Assembly: GCA_038231395.1 (NCBI GenBank)
Contig: JBBRLL010000014.1
Location: 24,326 to 88,325, forward strand
Origin: Stagnihabitans sp038231395
GTDB taxonomy: Bacteria > Pseudomonadota > Alphaproteobacteria > Rhodobacterales > Rhodobacteraceae
Direction of reading: 5' to 3'
Length of the DNA stretch: 64,000 nucleotides
Positions within the stretch are counted from its first letter, which is position 1, and each line of letters begins with the position of its first letter. Positions 1 to 7,849 of the stretch are shown here, in pieces. The notes beneath the pieces are model-generated. The model was not told where the DNA came from. It did no database searches and saw only the letters and a program-made list of their open reading frames with translations. The translations under genes and the position numbers were made by a program.

Positions 1-1
1 G

Positions 2-829
2 CTGGCGCTCAACCAGATCGTGATCAAAATCGTCGATCACGGGTTGCAGCCAGTGTTTTTCGCCGGATTGCGGTCCGCCTTGGCGATTGCGTTTGTCGCC
101 GCGTGGCTGTGGTATCGGGGGCTGCTGGGGCGGGTGCGGAGCGCCGATCTGGGGCCGGGGTTGTTGATCGGCGTGGTCTTTTCGGTCGAGTTCGTGGGCC
201 TTTTCACCGCGCTGGACCTGACAACCGTGGGCCACGCTTCGCTGATCATGTATTCGATGCCCTTGTGGATGGGGATTCTGGCGCATTTCTTTCTGCCGGG
301 CGAAAGGGCCACGCCGGTCAAAGCCGCAGGCCTAGCGCTGGCCTTTGCAGGCACCGCTTGGGCTATTTCATCGCGCGGCGGGGCCAGCACTGCGCAGGCC
401 AGTTGGCTGGGGGATTTCTGCGCGCTGGTTGGGGCTTGGGGATGGGCGGGGACCGCCTTCATCGCCCGCACCTCGCGCCTGAAAGATGCCGGGCCAGAGG
501 TGCAATTGTTCTGGATGGTGCTGGTCTCTGCCCCGGTCCTGCTGGCCGTCTCGCCCCTGTTCGGGCCGCTGATCCGTGACGTGGTGCCGACGGATTGGCT
601 TTGGCTGGTGTTTCAGGCGGCGGTGGTGGTGACCGGCGGTTTCATCACCTGGCTGTGGCTGCTGTCGGTCTATCCGACCTCTACCGTCGCCTCGTTTTCG
701 TTCCTGACACCGATTCTGGCGATCCTTCTGGGGCGCGTGGTCTTTGGTGAGTCGCTGTCGTGGACGCTGTTAGGCGCTGCGGTGCTGGTGTCGGCAGGGA
801 TCGTCCTGATCAATCGCAAGGCGAGTTGA
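2..829 (+). CDS. EamA/DMT-family membrane transporter, 5' end outside window
   Basis: Inner-membrane transporter of the drug/metabolite superfamily; the substrate cannot be told. The frame is open from the first bases (residues LALNQIV precede the GTG at 20), so the start lies upstream of the window and about 275 residues are seen. The visible part has about nine hydrophobic segments and two EamA repeats. The second repeat ends with the usual LTPILAILLGRVVFGESL motif and a final helix followed by the short basic tail INRKAS. The first helices of repeat one are missing because of the window edge. No terminator with a U-tract follows. The family is clear; the substrate is unknown. Confidence 0.85.
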   Translation: MALNQIVIKIVDHGLQPVFFAGLRSALAIAFVAAWLWYRGLLGRVRSADLGPGLLIGVVFSVEFVGLFTALDLTTVGHASLIMYSMPLWMGILAHFFLPGERATPVKAAGLALAFAGTAWAISSRGGASTAQASWLGDFCALVGAWGWAGTAFIARTSRLKDAGPEVQLFWMVLVSAPVLLAVSPLFGPLIRDVVPTDWLWLVFQAAVVVTGGFITWLWLLSVYPTSTVASFSFLTPILAILLGRVVFGESLSWTLLGAAVLVSAGIVLINRKAS

Positions 830-1237
830 CCGGCCAGAATCAACGTCGCATTGTGCAGGGGAGTTCGTGTAACAAGTTATCCTCGGGTCGCAACTGGCGC
901 GTCGGCTTGGGAATTAGCGCTTGTGTCCACAGGGGCTGCCGCTTCATCCACCGCTTTCTCCACAGGCCAAAGCCACAGAGCAAAAACGCCACACCTAGAG
1001 GCTGATGTGGCGTCAAGCACAAAATATGGGGCTTGAGTGTAAAAAATCCGTTGATATGGACCACATCTTGCGTCAGTTTGATGACGTTGGAGCAAGCCGG
1101 GAAACAGGCTACGCCGACGGGGACAGGTCTGGCAGATTGGAAACCCTGAAATTTGGGGAACGCGCCCGGGACGGGGCGTGGACACTTCTGCGTGCTCTGA
1201 CTCCGCATATGTAAAGAAACATGGAGTTATCGGGCAG
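830..1237. promoter_or_regulatory. 408-bp intergenic region upstream of nrdJ with putative NrdR boxes and DnaA-like sites
   Basis: No convincing gene is seen. Three things stand out. (1) An 8-bp inverted repeat, ACGCCACA at 986-993 and TGTGGCGT at 1006-1013, which could form a hairpin after the upstream gene. (2) Two related AT-rich motifs, GCACAAAATATGGGGC at 1017-1032 and, in the other orientation, ACCACATCTTGCG at 1050-1062. Their centres are about 32 bp apart (three helical turns), the arrangement expected of NrdR boxes. (3) Two CCACAGG sites (923-933 and 956-966) 33 bp apart that resemble DnaA boxes with one or two mismatches. No B12-box could be found, so a cobalamin riboswitch is not called. 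Confidence 0.35.
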
Positions 1238-4200
1238 ATGAAGATCGAGCGTAAATTTACTTCGGCAAAGACCGAAGCCTACGGCGAAATGGCGTTCCAG
1301 CTGACCACTTCGGAAATTCGCAATCCCGATGGCAAGATCGTGTTCCGAAATGAGGCCGTTGAAGTGCCCGAGGGCTGGAGCCAGGTTGCCGCCGACGTTT
1401 TGGCGCAGAAGTATTTCCGCAAGGCTGGCATCCCGTCAGTGACCAAGCGCGTGACCGAAAAGGGCGTGCCGAAGTTTCTGTGGCGTCAGGTGCCGGACAT
1501 GGAGGTGTTGGAGCTTTTGCCGGCGGATCAACGGTTTGTCGGCGAAACCTCAGCCAAGCAGGTGTTTGATCGCTTGGCTGGCGCCTGGACCTATTGGGGC
1601 TGGAAGGGTGGTTATTTCACCGCCGAAGCCGACGCCAAGGCCTATTTTGACGAGATGCGGTTCATGCTGGCGCGGCAGATGGCAGCGCCGAACTCTCCGC
1701 AATGGTTCAACACCGGACTGCATTGGGCATACGGCATTGATGGGCCGAGCCAAGGCCACTACTACGTTGATTATCAGTCCAAGGTTCTGACCAAGTCGGA
1801 CAGCGCTTACGAACACCCCCAGCCGCATGCCTGCTTTATTCAGTCGGTCAAGGATGATCTGGTTGGCGATGGCGGCATCATGGACCTGTGGGTGCGCGAA
1901 GCGCGGCTGTTCAAATATGGCTCTGGCACCGGAACCAACTTTTCCAGCCTGCGCGGTGAGGGCGAAAAGCTGTCGGGCGGTGGCAAGTCGTCGGGCCTGA
2001 TGGGGTTCCTCAAAATCGGTGACCGGGCGGCCGGCGCGATCAAATCCGGCGGCACCACGCGGCGGGCCGCCAAGATGGTGATCTGCGACATGGATCACCC
2101 CGATATCGAGAATTTCATCAACTGGAAGGTGATCGAGGAGCAGAAGGTTGCTTCGCTGGTCGCAGGGTCCAAGCTGCATTCGGCGCGGCTGAACGATATC
2201 TTTGCGGCGATCCGGGCTTGGGATGGGTCGTCGGAAGACAGCGTTGATCCGCTCAAGAACCCGGGCTTGAAGGGTGCGATCAAGGCGGCCAAAAAGGCGA
2301 TGATCCCGGACACCTATACCAACCGGATTCTGCAATATGCCAAGCAGGGGTTCGACAGCATCGAATTTCCGACTTACGACACCGACTGGGATTCCGAGGC
2401 CTATATCACCGTCTCCGGCCAGAACTCCAACAACTCGGTTCGCGTCACGGATTCCTTCCTGAAGGCGGTCCAGCAGGATCTGCCATGGGAGTTGATCCGC
2501 CGCACCGATGGCAAGGTGGCCAAGACCCTGTCGGCGCGGGAGTTGTGGGACCAGATCGGCCATGCCGCCTGGGCCTGTGCCGACCCCGGCATCCAGTTCC
2601 ACGACACCGTCAACGCCTGGCACACGTGCCCGGAAGATGGTGCCATTCGCGGCTCCAACCCGTGTTCGGAATACATGTTCCTGGACGATACCGCCTGCAA
2701 CCTCGCCTCGATGAACCTGCTGACCTTCCAGAAGAACGCGAAGTTCGATGCGGAGGCTTATATTCACGCCACCCGGCTTTGGACGATCACGCTGGAGATT
2801 TCGGTGATGATGGCGCAGTTTCCGTCCAAGGAAATAGCACAACTCTCCTATGATTTCAGGACTTTGGGGCTGGGTTATGCCAACATCGGCGGTTTGCTGA
2901 TGAACATGGGGCTGGGCTACGACTCCAAGGAGGGCCGGGCTTTGTGCGGCGCTTTGACAGCACTTATGACCGGGATTTCCTATGCGACCTCGGCAGAGAT
3001 GGCCAAGGAATTGGGCGCATTTGCAGGCTATGACCGCAACCGTGCCCATATGCTGCGGGTGATCCGGAACCACCGGGCTGCGGCGCACGGCTCGCAGGAG
3101 TATCAGGGGCTGAACGTGGCCCCGGTGGCGCTGGATCAATTCAACTGCCCGGATCAAGACTTGGTTTCCCTGGCGAAATCGGCGTGGGACGAGGCTTTGG
3201 GCTTGGGTGAAGCGCATGGGTTCCGCAATGCGCAGGTGACCGTGATTGCGCCCACCGGCACCATCGGTCTGGTGATGGATTGCGACACCACCGGCATTGA
3301 ACCCGACTTCGCCTTGGTCAAGTTCAAGAAGCTGGCGGGCGGTGGCTATTTCAAGATCATCAACCAGTCGGTTCCGGCGGCTTTGGAAACCCTGGGCTAT
3401 CCCGGCCACCAGATTGCCGAAATGGTGGCCTATGCGGTCGGCCACGGCTCCATCGCGCAAGCGCCTGCGATCAACCATACCTCGTTGATCGGCCACGGCT
3501 TTGGCCCGCATGAGATTGAAAAGATCGAAGGCGCTTTGCCGTCCGCCTTCGACATCCGCTTTGTGTTCAACCAGTGGACCCTGGGTCAGGATTTCTGCAA
3601 GGGCACCCTTGGCATTCCAGAGGACAAGCTGGCCGATGCGGGCTTTGACCTTTTGCGCCACCTTGGCTTTACCAAAGCCCAGATCGACGCCTGCAACGAC
3701 CATGTATGTGGCACCATGACGCTGGAGGGCGCACCCTTCCTGAAACAGCACCACTATTCGGTTTTTGACTGCGCCAACGCCTGCGGCAAAACCGGCAAAC
3801 GCTATCTGTCGGTGGAAAGCCATATCCACATGATGGCAGCGGCGCAGTCCTTCATCTCCGGTGCCATCTCCAAAACCATCAACATGCCGAATTCGGCCAG
3901 CATTTCCGAGACTTTGGCGGCTTACGAGTTGTCGCACAGCTTGGGGATCAAGGCGAACGCGCTGTACCGCGATGGGTCTAAGTTGAGCCAGCCGCTGGCC
4001 TCGGCGCTGATTGACGATGATGAGGAAGTTGAGGAGATACTGACCAACGGCTCGGCACAGGAAAAGGCGGCGGTTCTGGCTGAAAAGATCGTTGAGAAGA
4101 TCATCATCCGCGAAGTCATCCGCACCAACCGCGAAAAACTGCCGGAACGCCGCAAGGGCTATACCCAAAAGGCCATCGTCGGCGGGCACAAGGTCTATCT

Positions 4201-4930
4201 GCGCACCGGCGAATATGTCGATGGCCGTCTGGGTGAGATTTTCATCGACATGCACAAAGAGGGTGCGGGCTTTCGCGCCATGATGAACAACTTTGCCATC
4301 GCGATTTCGGTCGGGCTGCAATACGGCGTGCCGTTGGACGAATATGTCGAGGCGTTCACCTTCACGCGCTTTGAACCGGCGGGGATGGTGCAGGGCAATG
4401 ACAGCATCAAGAACGCGACCTCGATCCTGGACTATATCTTCCGCGAGCTGGCGATTTCCTATCTGGACCGGACCGATCTGGCCCATGTCAAGCCAACCGG
4501 GCATTCGTTCGACGATCTGGGCCGTGGCGATGAAGAGGGCAAGCGCAACATCTCGGAGGTCAGCGACGTGGCCGCGACGCGCGGACTGGAGGTGATCAAG
4601 CAAATCTCCTCCACCGGGTATCTGCGGAAGCGGGTGCCGCAGGATCTGGTCGTGTTGCAGGGCGGCATGGGAATGACCGGCTTCACCGGCATGGGATACG
4701 GCGATGCGGCCACCGCGCTGAACATGCTGGTGCCAGAGACGGCGCGGGCGATGTCGGGCGGCAGCGTGACCGCGTTGGCCACCGGGATTGTCGGCAGCGA
4801 GCTGCGGATCAAGGCCAAGATGCAAGGCTACGAGGGCGACCCCTGCGGCGAGTGCGGCAACTACACGCTGGTCCGAAACGGCACCTGCATGAAGTGCAAC
4901 ACCTGTGGCGGCACGAGCGGGTGCAGTTGA
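1238..4930 (+). CDS. nrdJ: Vitamin B12-dependent (class II) ribonucleotide reductase
   Basis: Reduces ribonucleotides to deoxyribonucleotides with adenosylcobalamin as radical source; works in the cytoplasm with or without oxygen. The 1230-residue product has the long alphaproteobacterial NrdJ layout: N-terminal domain, barrel with the NSPQWFNTGL stretch, finger-loop region NPCSEYMFLDD, APTGTIGLVMDCDTTGIEPDFALVKFKKL-type phosphate-binding region, and a Cys-rich C-terminus (CGECGNYTL...CMKCNTCGG) of zinc-ribbon type that probably also carries the re-reducing cysteines. The ATG at 1238 was chosen because the sequence MKIERKFTS is the usual start and a GGAG lies at 1223-1226; an in-frame extension upstream has no family support. 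The gene stands alone, with its own terminator downstream. Confidence 0.97.
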   Translation: MKIERKFTSAKTEAYGEMAFQLTTSEIRNPDGKIVFRNEAVEVPEGWSQVAADVLAQKYFRKAGIPSVTKRVTEKGVPKFLWRQVPDMEVLELLPADQRFVGETSAKQVFDRLAGAWTYWGWKGGYFTAEADAKAYFDEMRFMLARQMAAPNSPQWFNTGLHWAYGIDGPSQGHYYVDYQSKVLTKSDSAYEHPQPHACFIQSVKDDLVGDGGIMDLWVREARLFKYGSGTGTNFSSLRGEGEKLSGGGKSSGLMGFLKIGDRAAGAIKSGGTTRRAAKMVICDMDHPDIENFINWKVIEEQKVASLVAGSKLHSARLNDIFAAIRAWDGSSEDSVDPLKNPGLKGAIKAAKKAMIPDTYTNRILQYAKQGFDSIEFPTYDTDWDSEAYITVSGQNSNNSVRVTDSFLKAVQQDLPWELIRRTDGKVAKTLSARELWDQIGHAAWACADPGIQFHDTVNAWHTCPEDGAIRGSNPCSEYMFLDDTACNLASMNLLTFQKNAKFDAEAYIHATRLWTITLEISVMMAQFPSKEIAQLSYDFRTLGLGYANIGGLLMNMGLGYDSKEGRALCGALTALMTGISYATSAEMAKELGAFAGYDRNRAHMLRVIRNHRAAAHGSQEYQGLNVAPVALDQFNCPDQDLVSLAKSAWDEALGLGEAHGFRNAQVTVIAPTGTIGLVMDCDTTGIEPDFALVKFKKLAGGGYFKIINQSVPAALETLGYPGHQIAEMVAYAVGHGSIAQAPAINHTSLIGHGFGPHEIEKIEGALPSAFDIRFVFNQWTLGQDFCKGTLGIPEDKLADAGFDLLRHLGFTKAQIDACNDHVCGTMTLEGAPFLKQHHYSVFDCANACGKTGKRYLSVESHIHMMAAAQSFISGAISKTINMPNSASISETLAAYELSHSLGIKANALYRDGSKLSQPLASALIDDDEEVEEILTNGSAQEKAAVLAEKIVEKIIIREVIRTNREKLPERRKGYTQKAIVGGHKVYLRTGEYVDGRLGEIFIDMHKEGAGFRAMMNNFAIAISVGLQYGVPLDEYVEAFTFTRFEPAGMVQGNDSIKNATSILDYIFRELAISYLDRTDLAHVKPTGHSFDDLGRGDEEGKRNISEVSDVAATRGLEVIKQISSTGYLRKRVPQDLVVLQGGMGMTGFTGMGYGDAATALNMLVPETARAMSGGSVTALATGIVGSELRIKAKMQGYEGDPCGECGNYTLVRNGTCMKCNTCGGTSGCS

Positions 4931-5037
4931 TCAGATTGAGGTAATCCGGGCCTGCTGCGCGTCTTCTTGGCGTCAGGGTCCTTGAGGACTGAGCGCGCAG
5001 CAAACCAGGGGAAGTTCACCCGATCTGCGAGGACCAA

Positions 5038-5069
5038 ACAGGGCGGGGTAATCCCCGCCCTGTGCTTTT
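5038..5069 (+). terminator. Rho-independent terminator after nrdJ
   Basis: A perfect 11-bp stem (ACAGGGCGGGG pairing with CCCCGCCCTGT) with a TAAT loop is followed by GCTTTT. It lies about 110 bp past the nrdJ stop and also separates nrdJ from the convergent kdpE-like gene. Confidence 0.85.
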
Positions 5070-5122
5070 GAGTGGTCGCAAAGACAGTTGATGCTTTCAA
5101 GGCGGTCTTCTGACGGCAGACG

Positions 5123-5821
5123 TCACGCCTCCCTTACCTCGCCCCAGCGGTAGCCTATTCCCGGTTCGGTGGTGATCAGGTCGGGGATGGCGGGGTCGGC
5201 TTCGATCTTCTGGCGCAGTTGGCGGATGAACACGCGCAGGTAGGGCAGGTCGTCGACATGGGCCGGGCCCCAGACTTGTTTCAGAAGTTGGCGGTGGGTC
5301 AGCACCCGCCCGGGATTGCGGGCGAGCAGGGTCAGCAGGTCGTACTCCTTCGGGGTCAGCCGCAGGGCCGTTCCGGACAGGGTGGCGGTATGGGCGGCAA
5401 GGTTGATCTCCAGCGTGCCATGGCGGATCACCTCGGGGTCGGCGGTTTTAGCCATCGGTTGGGTGGCGCGCAGGGTGGCGCGCAGGCGGGCCAGAAGCTC
5501 GCCAATGCCGAAGGGTTTGGCCACAAAGTCGTTGGCACCAAGGTCAAGCGCCATGATCTTCTCCATCTCCTGATCATGGGCCGACAGGACGATGATGGGC
5601 ACCTCGCTGGTGGCGCGAAGCCGCTCGATCACCGTTTTGCCGTTCAGGTCGGGCAGGCCGAGGTCAAGGATGATCAGGTCGAATGCGGTTTCGGCGGCGG
5701 CGGTCAGGCCGGATTGACCGGTGGTGGCTTGCGTCACGCCATAGCCGGAGGCGGTCAGGGCATGGGCGAGAAAGCGCTGGATCTGCGGCTCGTCGTCGAT
5801 GATCAGGATGCTGGGGGTCAT
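5123..5821 (-). CDS. kdpE: KdpE-like response regulator (OmpR/PhoB type)
   Basis: Cytoplasmic DNA-binding response regulator, 232 residues. The receiver domain (about 4-118) has the acidic pair D9/D10, the phosphoacceptor in the strand ILDLGLPDLNG (D53), and the late Lys in AKPFGIGELLAR. The winged-helix output domain (about 132-228) contains LTPKEYDLLTLLARNPGRVLTHRQLL and ends with the GIGYRWG hairpin typical of KdpE. It overlaps the upstream sensor kinase gene by 4 bp (ATGA), so the two are translated as one operon. In classical systems KdpE activates kdpFABC; here no kdpFABC is in view and the neighbour is kup. Confidence 0.88.
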   Translation of the reverse strand: MTPSILIIDDEPQIQRFLAHALTASGYGVTQATTGQSGLTAAAETAFDLIILDLGLPDLNGKTVIERLRATSEVPIIVLSAHDQEMEKIMALDLGANDFVAKPFGIGELLARLRATLRATQPMAKTADPEVIRHGTLEINLAAHTATLSGTALRLTPKEYDLLTLLARNPGRVLTHRQLLKQVWGPAHVDDLPYLRVFIRQLRQKIEADPAIPDLITTEPGIGYRWGEVREA

Positions 5822-7770
5822 GTGGGGGTCATGGCTCGGGCACTTTGCTCTGGCAGGGGCAGGCTGATATGGAAGGCACAGCCTGTGGCGCGGTTTTCTG
5901 CCGTCAGCGTGCCGCCCAAGGCCTGCACGATGCCACGGCAGATGTTCAGGCCAAGGCCAGTTCCAGCGGTGGCGTGCGGGGCGGCGCGGAAAAAGGGGGC
6001 GAAGATGCTCTCCGCCTTGGTGGGGTCGATCAGCGCGGGGTCGATGCCAGGCCCTTGGTCGCGTACGGAGAGGACGATCCTGTCGCCAGCGCGTGCTGAG
6101 AGTCCGGTTTTGCTCCAGATCTCGACCTGCGCCGCAAGCCCGGCCTGCGCCAAAAGCCCGGCCTGCGCCAAAAGCCCGGCCTGCGCCAAAAGCCCGGCCT
6201 GCGGCGAGGGCTCAGAGTGAGCCGGGTGCGGGACCCGTGGCGATAGTCCAACTTGCGCAGAGAGCCTCACTTGACCGTCAACCCAGACCTGCGCCGGTCG
6301 GGGCGAGAATTTCACGGCATTGTCGATCAGGTTGAACAGCGCCTGTTCCAGAAGGCCAGCCTCGGCGCGGATCAGCGGCAGGTCGGGCGTGGTCAGGGTC
6401 AGGACCGCTTCAGGAAAGGCGCGTTTGGCGCGGGTGATGGCGGCTTGCATCACCTCCACCGGGTCCACCCATGTCAGGTGCAGGGTCAGGCCGGATTGCA
6501 GCCGTGTCATGTGCAGCAGGTTGTCCACGTGGCGCGACAGGCGTTGGGCCTCTTCCTCGATGGCCAGTTCCAGATCGCTGCGCGCTTCGGGCGGCAGGGT
6601 AGGGCCAAGTTCGCGCAGGGTGGTGATGGACCCGAGGATGGTGGCCAGAGGGGTGCGCAGGTCATGCGACAGCGAGGTGAGGAGGGCTGAGCGCAGGGCC
6701 TCACGGTCGGCGGCGATGCGGGCGGCCTCGGCCTTGGTGGCAAAGGCCGCGCGGTCCAGCGCAAGACTGGCCTGACGGCAGATGATGGCGAGGGCCTGAT
6801 CGCGGAAGGCGGCAGCGCGGCTTGGGGCGGCATAGCCGAGGACCACGCCCTCGTGCAACGGAACAAAGGTCATTTGTGAACCGTCCCATCCCGGTTGCAC
6901 CCCGTTTTGAAGGCTTTGGCGGTTCAGCGCCCGGTCTGCGGCAGAAAGGTCGGCGCTGTCGGGACGGGCGCCGGGCGGATGGCTTGCCACAAGGTCCAGC
7001 GTTTGGGTCTTGCGCAAGGTTTCGTCCTGCTTTTGGCCCCCCATCTGACCCCCCATCTGACCCCCAGTCTGGCGCGCAGTCTGGCCCGCAGTCGCTCCGG
7101 CAGGTTCACCGGTAGTCTGGCTCAATACCATGGCGGGGCCGTGGGCTATGGCGGCGAGGTGGCGGGGCAGGGCGCGCAACAAAGCCTCGGGGTCGTTCAG
7201 TTGGGCCAGATCGGCGGCGAAATCGGACAGGGCTTGCAACACATCGGCGCGGGTCTTGGCGGCGTCAGCCTCTTCTCGCAACCGTCCGGCCAGAAATCCG
7301 GTCAGGGCCGCAACCAGCAGGAACTCTGCCAAGGCCACGAAGTCGGCCGGGTTTTCGATGCGGAAGGTGTAATAGGGCACGACGAACAGGAAGTTGACGA
7401 CGCCAAAGGCCGCGAAGGCGCTGGCGATCCCAACCCAGAAACCATAGCGGGTTGAGGCCATCAGGACAGCGGCGAAGAACACGAACAGGCCGGAGGTTTC
7501 GGGCCAGACCGACCGGGTCAGTCCGGTGATGACGGCAGCGACCGCCAGAAAGGCTGCGGTGGCGGCCAAGCCCCCGATGGTGGGGCTGGCGCTCCACCGC
7601 GGTTGGGAATTGGGGCTTGGGTCAATCGTCAGGCGTGGCTTTGACCCTGTCGTTGCGGTCGTGATTTCCAGTTGGATGAGGTGGAGGGCATCTGGGTCAG
7701 ACATGGCGCGTTTGTGCGGTGTCTCGCCCGGTCCTGTCCATATCTTTATGAAAACTTTATGCGCCGCCAT
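5818..7770 (-). CDS. KdpD-like sensor histidine kinase lacking the N-terminal KdpD/USP region
   Basis: Membrane sensor kinase, 650 residues, against about 900 for full KdpD. Domains in order: four-helix DUF4118 membrane module (about 70-155, with the GLFVFFAAVLMASTRYGFWVGIASA stretch), GAF-like region (about 190-350), HisKA with SLSHDLRTPLATILGSI (His about 369), and HATPase with N-box LIDNAVKFSP, DQGPGI and GTGLGLNICRGIVQALGG. The N-terminal KdpD cytosolic sensor (Walker-type) and universal-stress domain are absent. Two in-frame repeat tracts occur: 12-bp units in the GAF region (7037-7086) and 18-bp units coding LLAQAG between the N-box and G1 box (6125-6201). The start at 7770 has a GGGGA six bases upstream; M23 (7704) is an alternative. 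Overlaps the kdpE-like gene by 4 bp. Confidence 0.85.
   Translation of the reverse strand: MAAHKVFIKIWTGPGETPHKRAMSDPDALHLIQLEITTATTGSKPRLTIDPSPNSQPRWSASPTIGGLAATAAFLAVAAVITGLTRSVWPETSGLFVFFAAVLMASTRYGFWVGIASAFAAFGVVNFLFVVPYYTFRIENPADFVALAEFLLVAALTGFLAGRLREEADAAKTRADVLQALSDFAADLAQLNDPEALLRALPRHLAAIAHGPAMVLSQTTGEPAGATAGQTARQTGGQMGGQMGGQKQDETLRKTQTLDLVASHPPGARPDSADLSAADRALNRQSLQNGVQPGWDGSQMTFVPLHEGVVLGYAAPSRAAAFRDQALAIICRQASLALDRAAFATKAEAARIAADREALRSALLTSLSHDLRTPLATILGSITTLRELGPTLPPEARSDLELAIEEEAQRLSRHVDNLLHMTRLQSGLTLHLTWVDPVEVMQAAITRAKRAFPEAVLTLTTPDLPLIRAEAGLLEQALFNLIDNAVKFSPRPAQVWVDGQVRLSAQVGLSPRVPHPAHSEPSPQAGLLAQAGLLAQAGLLAQAGLAAQVEIWSKTGLSARAGDRIVLSVRDQGPGIDPALIDPTKAESIFAPFFRAAPHATAGTGLGLNICRGIVQALGGTLTAENRATGCAFHISLPLPEQSARAMTPT
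6125..6201 (-). repeat. 18-bp coding minisatellite in the kdpD-like ATPase domain
   Basis: About four tandem copies of the unit GGCCTGCGCCAAAAGCCC (plus-strand reading), coding LLAQAG repeats. The tract sits in the loop between the N-box and the DQGPG box of the HATPase domain, where normal kinases have a short hairpin. The unit is a multiple of three, so copy number changes keep the frame. Confidence 0.8.
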
Positions 7771-7849
7771 GGCAATCCCCGTCGTTTCCTTATGCGCAAA
7801 GGATCAGATCACGCCCTGGCAGCCGGGAGTCCGGCGTTACAGGTGAAGC

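Noticed and set aside
1060..1237. Cobalamin riboswitch before nrdJ
   Set aside because: Considered because NrdJ uses B12, but no B12-box or matching core could be found on the plus strand.
1550..4825. 1091-codon open frame opposite nrdJ
   Set aside because: Mirror of a GC-rich, codon-biased gene; the product is Arg/Gly/His-rich nonsense and nrdJ is certain.
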